Shown here: positions 57,761 through 64,000 of the stretch, one piece after another
Numbering within the stretch: the stretch's first letter is position 1
How the letters are laid out: each line of letters starts with the position of its first letter
NCBI RefSeq assembly: GCF_963676685.1
Contig: NC_092344.1
Coordinates: 98,238,749 to 98,302,748 of the forward strand
Direction: 5' to 3'
DNA: 64,000 nucleotides
Source: Mytilus edulis
Taxonomy: Eukaryota > Mollusca > Bivalvia > Mytilida > Mytilidae
The notes under the pieces: generated by a model
The model's database searches: none
Told to the model about the DNA's origin: nothing
The model's input: the letters and a program-made list of their open reading frames with translations, nothing else
Translations under genes and position numbers: made by a program

Positions 57761-60700
57761 CATTTAATTGTATTTTGAATGAAACGTTGAACTCTTAAAA
57801 TGACGTTTAAGAATGATGAAATATAAATCTCACATAAATTTGTTATTTAAAGAAAAGCAATTTTAAAATCCATTTGCAAAAGGTTATTTCAATTTTTAAC
57901 ATTCTAATTTACCTCCACAAAATATATGTTAACAAGTTAAGAGAGAAGTGTTTGTAAGTAAAAAATAAACATTTGATGTCAGTTTTACCAGAAGGAATTT
58001 CATATCTTCATTCAAATTCACAAACTCAGTGGTATGAAGTTTAAATTTGAAAAGAAAAAAAATATGGAAATTTCGTATTATAATACATATGACATCCATA
58101 TCGGCCAATGATTTTTTGACCAATCGAAGGGATATGAGAATATCATTGATATGTTTATAATTATAAGTTAACTGTTAACAACACTTTGAATTGTTGAAAT
58201 ACTAAGGCTTTTCTACCTAGGGAATAGATTACCTTAGCTGTATTTGGCAAAACTTTTAGGAATTTTTGGTCCTTAATGCTCTTCAACTTCGTACTTTATT
58301 TGGTCTTTTTAACATTTTTTTATTCGAGCGTCACTGATGTACATCATTTCGGCTAAATTTTATTTGAATTGTCTAAGAACATTTAGAGGAGACATCGAAA
58401 ACACCCATATGTTATCAGACGAGTCCTACTGGCGACTAGTTCGGCCAAATGAGATTAATAGAAGAAGATTTGACAAACAAGTACAGAAAAACTAGAAACA
58501 AAACACATTACTCATAATAAGGTTGTGAACTCAGGTTCACTGGAAAGATAACAGCTACTATACCATTAATGATGTTCGTTGATAAATGATTCGACATACG
58601 AAACAAATCCATAGTTATCTCTGTGAAATAAATCCACCAAGCGAAAAACATATGTTTTCAAAAGTAATAATGTTGCCAGTTACAGCTACAATTTTTAATA
58701 AACATTGAACAACGATCTGGAGAATTTACTTTGAGGTGGTCCATTTTCTGATCGATTTATTTATATTGCCTACACTTTGACCAGGCTGTTTGTCCGCATG
58801 GCTATCAGCTGAAGTCACATTCTGCTCTTTGACTTAGATATACATTTAGTATTTATCCTGCAATTAAACAACTATGATTCACATAACAGGTACACAGATA
58901 GTTTTCTGCTCTATATGTACAAACAGTCTCCTGTTTCCACCTCTTCCACTTTGAGCAAGTACCTGGTGGTATTTTGAATATTTCCTTTTGCATGACAGTT
59001 CATTTTGGGGTCCTCTTCATTAAAATGTAAATTATGTCAAGTTTTTTCGAAAAATTCAGGCACAATTATTTTGATTTCAACAACTGAAGCTATAAGTGAT
59101 GGGTGTAAATTGTAGGACAAGGACAATATTAATTCTCTATGAAACAGGAGAAAGGGTTGACAACCTTCGCTTTTCTTCCTGTTTCTAAAGCTCGTACAAA
59201 TACATTTGATTTTTCCCGACATGTCCTTTTATGTTGTATACATATGTGAGGTTCATCCTTATTTCAATACATCGTTACGGATGAGGACTTAATTCAGTTC
59301 TCATACAGTCATGCAGTAGTTTTTTTAAAAATCTTTTACTTAAAATAAAATATGCAATTCTAATCTTCGTTAATTCACATGCACGAAATTAAAAAAAAAA
59401 CCCGTAAAAGTACAAGTTTATAAAAAACCAACAAACGCTCATATATGTTATTGGTGATTGGACACACATCGTTATTGGTTAAAGGGAAGAGAAAATATGT
59501 ACTTATAATAAAATATCATAAACGTTTTGATCTAGTAAACATAGACACACGGAACTTTATTATGATGTCAGTTGTTAGCAACAACAAACACAAACATGAG
59601 TTAAAAATTAACATATTCTTCAACCTATTTTCTTTTTGAATGATGAATTATGTTTTCAATTTCATGGTCGACACTTTTATTTTTCTATTTGCTTTTAGAA
59701 AAATGAAAAACGAAAACACTTTTCGTTTTTCTATTTGGTTTGTGAGAAATCGAAAAATGAAAAACGAAACGAAATGGACGCAAATAAACACGGACCCACT
59801 CTTCAGTACATTTTGTTTCATACATATAGGTTTTGTATGTTAGCTGAGGTCTCAATCGAAAGGGTTTGCTAAACATGTTTTTGTGGCCGTCTTAACACAC
59901 ATGTTTTTTCAGTTGCGTTGCCGATTTCTACTAGACTCAGTTTTGAATGTGACCTTGTTCTTCTCTGCCTATTTAAGAAAAAACCATTATAATTAGAATA
60001 ATGATTAAAAACAATTGAAAAACAAACCGTGTAGATCGGTTTCGTTGGGTAATTAGGTATATGTAATGAATCTGAATCTTGTGTAACTTCATTATTATTT
60101 GCAAAAGACGTTGACATATAAAAATAAGGAGATGTGCCATGATTGTTTGTCAATGAAGAAAATAAAGTTTGTGAGCGCTTAACCGTTACATGGGACATGG
60201 AATTAATGTTAATAAGTGTTTTAATCCATAATTAAAATATCCGGCATTGATAGTTATTCATACGAGGAAACCAGTTGTTTATGGTGACTTCACCAACTTC
60301 TAGACACAACGAATTTATAAGTATAAATCTGTGTTATGAAGCTATCTTGAACTGGTCAATACTCATGTAAAGTGTAGTTTGTTATTCTAAATTTGCTTAA
60401 CATTTGTTATTTCTACGTGTTAGTAATCAGTTTACAATGCAAGTTTTGAAAATAAACATAATAATTCAATTCGTATGTTACGATTTCCACGGTGTCGTTT
60501 AGTGCATGTATACATATATTACATCACTGTATAGCCAGGTGCATGGGAACAAATCAATTGGTTGACTGGTTTTCTTTGTGAACCTTTTGCATATTCCAAT
60601 CTAGCATGTCTCTATGTTTGCACTTTCTGTAATTGAGATATGTAAGAGTAAAGTTAAAGAAAAAAGTCTTATTTTTTTTGTTTGTGTATTATATGTTTGT

Positions 60701-61850
60701 TTGTTTGTTGTTGTTGCTTATAATTTATCTCGTGTTCAAGCTATTATTCAAAAACGTATATAAGTAGAGATATACCATTGGTGTGTGATTCACTATCAAC
60801 TTTGTTGATATACACATACGTTTAGCATAACTTTTAAAATTTGAAAAACATATATTCATATATACTAATTAGCAAAACCATTTTAATTCAAAAAAAGTTT
60901 AATCTCCTATTTGTAATTCGTCAACCTTGATTAAAACCAAAATTTGAATTATATACCATTAAGATCTTTTGAACTATAACGAGATATTAATGAAATGAAA
61001 TACAAATTGTATAGCAACAATATAACATAATATAAACACAAGTTAAAATAGAAGTTAAACAATGCATTACATTTCTATTGAGATCAGGTTTGATTTATCT
61101 GCCAGAAATAAAGCCCATATACTGAAACATCTATTTCACATAGAATACTTAGATATAGTAAAAATTGATAGCATCCAAAGACCAAAAGTTAACTTATAAA
61201 ATGTTTGATAAACATAATTATACTAACAATACTTGTCTTAATAACTCTGTATTTTATTGACGAAATAAATTTATCTTGATTAATATCAGTTAAAAACAAA
61301 AATAATATAAAAGAATGGTTTATAAAATACTAATATAATTAAATGTGAAAGCACAAAAGCAATGACACTGATTATTAGAAAAAAACCCACCAAAAAACAA
61401 TTAAATGACAATCATATATAAATTAACATAAAACTGATTATAGATTTCAGGCGTCCAATTCGTCATTTTAAGTTCCGTTGTATATTTATAGTAAAGATGT
61501 ATTTACAATCTGCCAAAAATGTCATGGATGACCATAGGAATACACAATTTTCATTAACAGTGTTTTTAAAGCACATTCATTTCATGTTAAATTCTTTGGT
61601 ATTTTTGAAAAATGTACGTAATCATTTCGCATCTTATTCGTTGTATTGAGCTCAAGTGAAATTATGTTTCTGTACGATTTTCATGAATATTTAAATCTAT
61701 GTTCCATATGTCAATTGAATTTCTTTCTTTCATACTTTTACCTACAAATACATATTCGATCAGATTCTTAAACGTACTTTAGTGTTTTAATACCATTGGA
61801 ACATAGACATTATGCAAATTAACAAATTACTTTAAAAAAAAATAGCGTCA
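57760..61850. other. Intergenic, almost nothing recognised
   Basis: AT-rich DNA. The only recognisable piece is a truncated ribozyme-type repeat at 58268-58342. A minus-strand frame at 60198-59869 (109 codons, beginning MSHVTVKRSQTLFSSLTNNH) has an internal pair of splice-like sites 59 bp apart, but I see no homology or neighbouring exon. AAAACGAAA-type imperfect inverted repeats lie at 59690-59780. Confidence 0.4.
58268..58342 (+). ncRNA. Truncated hammerhead-type repeat
   Basis: CTCTTCAACTTCGTACTTTA, then TTCGAGCGTCACTGATG, follows the copy at 10125-10245 exactly in order but stops within the CUGAUGA core. It has no stem II and no CGAAA box, so it cannot be catalytic. Confidence 0.6.
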
Positions 61851-61854
61851 GGTT

Positions 61855-62430
61855 ATTGACATTCCTATAGGATCCAACTGTGCACCTCACCTGGTCGACC
61901 TATTCTTATTTTCATATAAGATGGAATTCCTTCAGACACTTGTAAAACAAGAATATCAAAGAAGCTAGATTATACAGGTATATTGATGAAGTTCTTTCTA
62001 CTACCAATCCAAATTTACTGATTGGGTCCGATTTATATGTCGTCTTAAAGTAGAGATTAAAGAAACCACAGTCATAGCTTCCTCTGCATAATTTCTAGAC
62101 ATTTACCTCGTATTTGACAACTGCGGTTATCTCAGTACCAGAATCTATGACGATTTCAATTTTGAAATCATGAATTTTCCTCATCAATGTAGTAATACAA
62201 CAGCTCCATCGGCGTTAAGGGAACATATTTCTTAACCCATGTGGCATTCAAGAGCTTGTAGTTGCTACTCAAACTTTGTTAAGCTTCATCGGTGTCTGCG
62301 CAAAAACTTTATGAGACAGAGTTATACAAAGAACGTCTTGTCCTTTTTCTAAAAATAAATTCATCGGAAAGTTCCAAGACCTAAAAGATAAACTTTCAGT
62401 GTCTTCTACACAAATAATACAAGATGATTT
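61855..62430 (+). pseudogene. Relic of reverse-transcriptase retroelement, plus strand
   Basis: In broken frames from left to right are IPIGSNCAPHLVDLFLFSYK (61863), YRYIDEVLSTTNPNL with Glu in place of the second catalytic Asp (61975), LDIYLVFDNCGYLSTRIYDD and FNFEIMNFPHQCSN (62095-62190), and a degraded equivalent of the GRYRDL segment near 62360. Stops and frameshifts interrupt it at least three times. It is the same family as the relics at 230-640 and 55.7-56.8 kb. Confidence 0.75.
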
Positions 62431-62792
62431 TGAGTATAAAGGTGCTGAAGTTGCATACCTTTTTATTTTACTTTTAGTTTATTCGTTATTTATCTTCGTG
62501 CTATTATGTTTCTTTTGGTTGTATCTTTTGACTTGACTCAGTATTTATGCATCCTGCTATTTGGTTTTTGATATTTTAACAATGGGCACTCTTGAGGTGC
62601 CTTTCGGACAGAAGTGGTTTTAACAGTGTTGGACCTATTTTATTTTACCCCTATATTTATATTAACTTAATTTTTACTGCATCGAAAAAGTGTATACTTT
62701 ATACGGTATCAACGACAATTAAATTTACTATCTAAAACAAATGGTTCTTGTAAATCATAAGCACCATTTATGATATTTATGCTACCAAAAAA

Positions 62793-63736
62793 GTAAAATC
62801 GCAAAAACACTGAACTCCGAGGAAAATTCAAAACGGAAAGTCCCTTACCAAATGGGAAAATCAAAACCTCAAACACATCAATCGAATGGATAACAACTGT
62901 CATATTTCTGACTTGGTACAGGCATTTTCTTATGTTGAAAATGCTGGATTAAACCTGGTTTTTAAAGCTACCAAGTTACCAAGCATGTGAAACCCAAATT
63001 TTATAACAATAAAGAATGACGACTATGCTCCTGTTTCAAAAGGATTCAATGCAGGTGATTTGTTAGCCTCTATATACCTTCTTCACATTGATGGATGCAT
63101 GAAAGTTAAAGTTAAGACTCTAATAGAAAACTTGGTTCAGTTGATCCTTAAAATGAATTACATAAAAATGCCGCAGAGATTTTTGAAAAAAAACCTTTTA
63201 AACGCATAGATTAAAAAAAAAAAAAACAGTTTAAAAAGTATATCAACAAAAACCCGAACTTCACTGTAAACTAAAATGTGGAAGTCAATAAAACCCGACA
63301 AAATCAAACACCCGTCTATATCAAGCAACAGTCACATTACATTACGACAACGTACAGGGTAGTGTTCTTTTGAGGTAGCCTAACGCATATTGAAATTTGT
63401 CATTTTTTAAAATCATAGATTGCTTAAGTTCCAATGACAAATTGTATGTACATTTGCATGAATGAACTCATAAATGTATGCCTTAATCATCCCTTAAGCA
63501 CATTATGTCATATGGCACAAACCGACATGATGTAGATAAATTCATAGCTTGCTATAAAACCAGGTTAAATCCACCATATTCAACAAAAGAAAATGCCTGT
63601 ACCAAGTCAGGAATATGACAGTTGTTATCCATTCGTTTGATGTGTTTGATGTGTTGTTTGAGCTTTTGGTTTTTCCAGTTGATTAGGGACTTCCGTTATG
63701 AATTTTACACGGAGTTCAGTATTTTGGTGATTTTAC
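62793..63736. mobile_element. 944-bp element with about 190-bp inverted termini
   Basis: The left arm (62793-62985) runs GTAAAATCGCAAAAACACTG, GAACTCCGAGGAAAATTCAA and so on to GGATTAAACCTGGTTTTTAA. The right arm (63548-63736) is its inverted relative, ending CACGGAGTTCAGTATTTTGG and TGATTTTAC. The arm sequence is the same terminal sequence found beside the polymerase relic at 55693-55870. The interior has no long frame and includes A-runs (63185-63226). Confidence 0.8.
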
Positions 63737-64000
63737 CTTTTTTTCCATAGAAGTCAATCAATTCGAAATATCAAGCGTATGATTAAAAATGACTACAATA
63801 AACAGCGAGGAATGGATACCTTCCAATCTTCCTGTGCTTTTCCTGGAAATGCTTCTTTAAATTTTCTTGATTCTCATTTTGGTTTATAAAAGTTTATTGA
63901 TATTTGCTGTTTTTGGTCCTTACTCGTGCTTAGTCATATTCTATATCATAATGGGAAGACATTCTTATTTCTAAAAGATTGATGTATTTTGATCTTAGCC

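Overview
The window is AT-rich eukaryotic DNA with intron-containing genes and very dense repeats. It most likely comes from a bivalve mollusc, and probably a mussel (Mytilidae). The evidence is the animal-type gene content, GT-AG introns of 0.3-5.6 kb, and many dispersed repeats that I recognise from mussel sequence: the CAGTGGCGGATCCAG terminal-repeat family, the GCTCACCTGGC family, the TATACGACCGCA family, a tRNA-derived SINE and a hammerhead-ribozyme-like repeat. The species call is inference; no search was run.

Five protein-coding genes can be assembled exon by exon, with reading phase preserved across every junction. In order they are: CDC123 (+, 2481-9229, 5' end outside the window), an eIF2-assembly ATP-grasp protein; an unnamed single-pass membrane protein (-, 24888-17910) with a signal peptide, a Cys-rich ectodomain and PPxY motifs, of the Shisa/CYYR1/WBP1 kind; UXT (+, 29816-37618), a prefoldin-like subunit; FAM185A (-, 51710-38938), a repeat-rich DUF4097-type protein with a mitochondrial-looking N-terminus; and a short Cys-rich caveolin (+, 53822-55586). 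UXT and FAM185A converge with 1.3 kb between their stop codons. A probable first exon of an unidentified gene starts 88 bp upstream of FAM185A on the other strand, which suggests a bidirectional promoter. The five genes form no operon or pathway; each is a separate transcription unit.

The rest is introns and intergenic DNA built largely from mobile elements. These include an element inserted into another copy of its own family (20447-22056), a 1.4 kb element and two short relatives that share termini and 5-bp target duplications, a long foldback in the caveolin intron, three relics of a reverse-transcriptase element (1-640, about 55.7-56.8 kb, 61.9-62.4 kb), and a 944-bp element with about 190-bp inverted termini near the right edge. 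Two large tandem arrays lie in genes: 17 copies of a 44-bp unit in a CDC123 intron, and a 16-copy array in FAM185A in which one copy is a real exon and the other 15 are duplicates carrying splice signals. The FAM185A array is the most unusual feature of the window. About 57.8-61.8 kb and 15.2-17.0 kb hold nothing I can identify.
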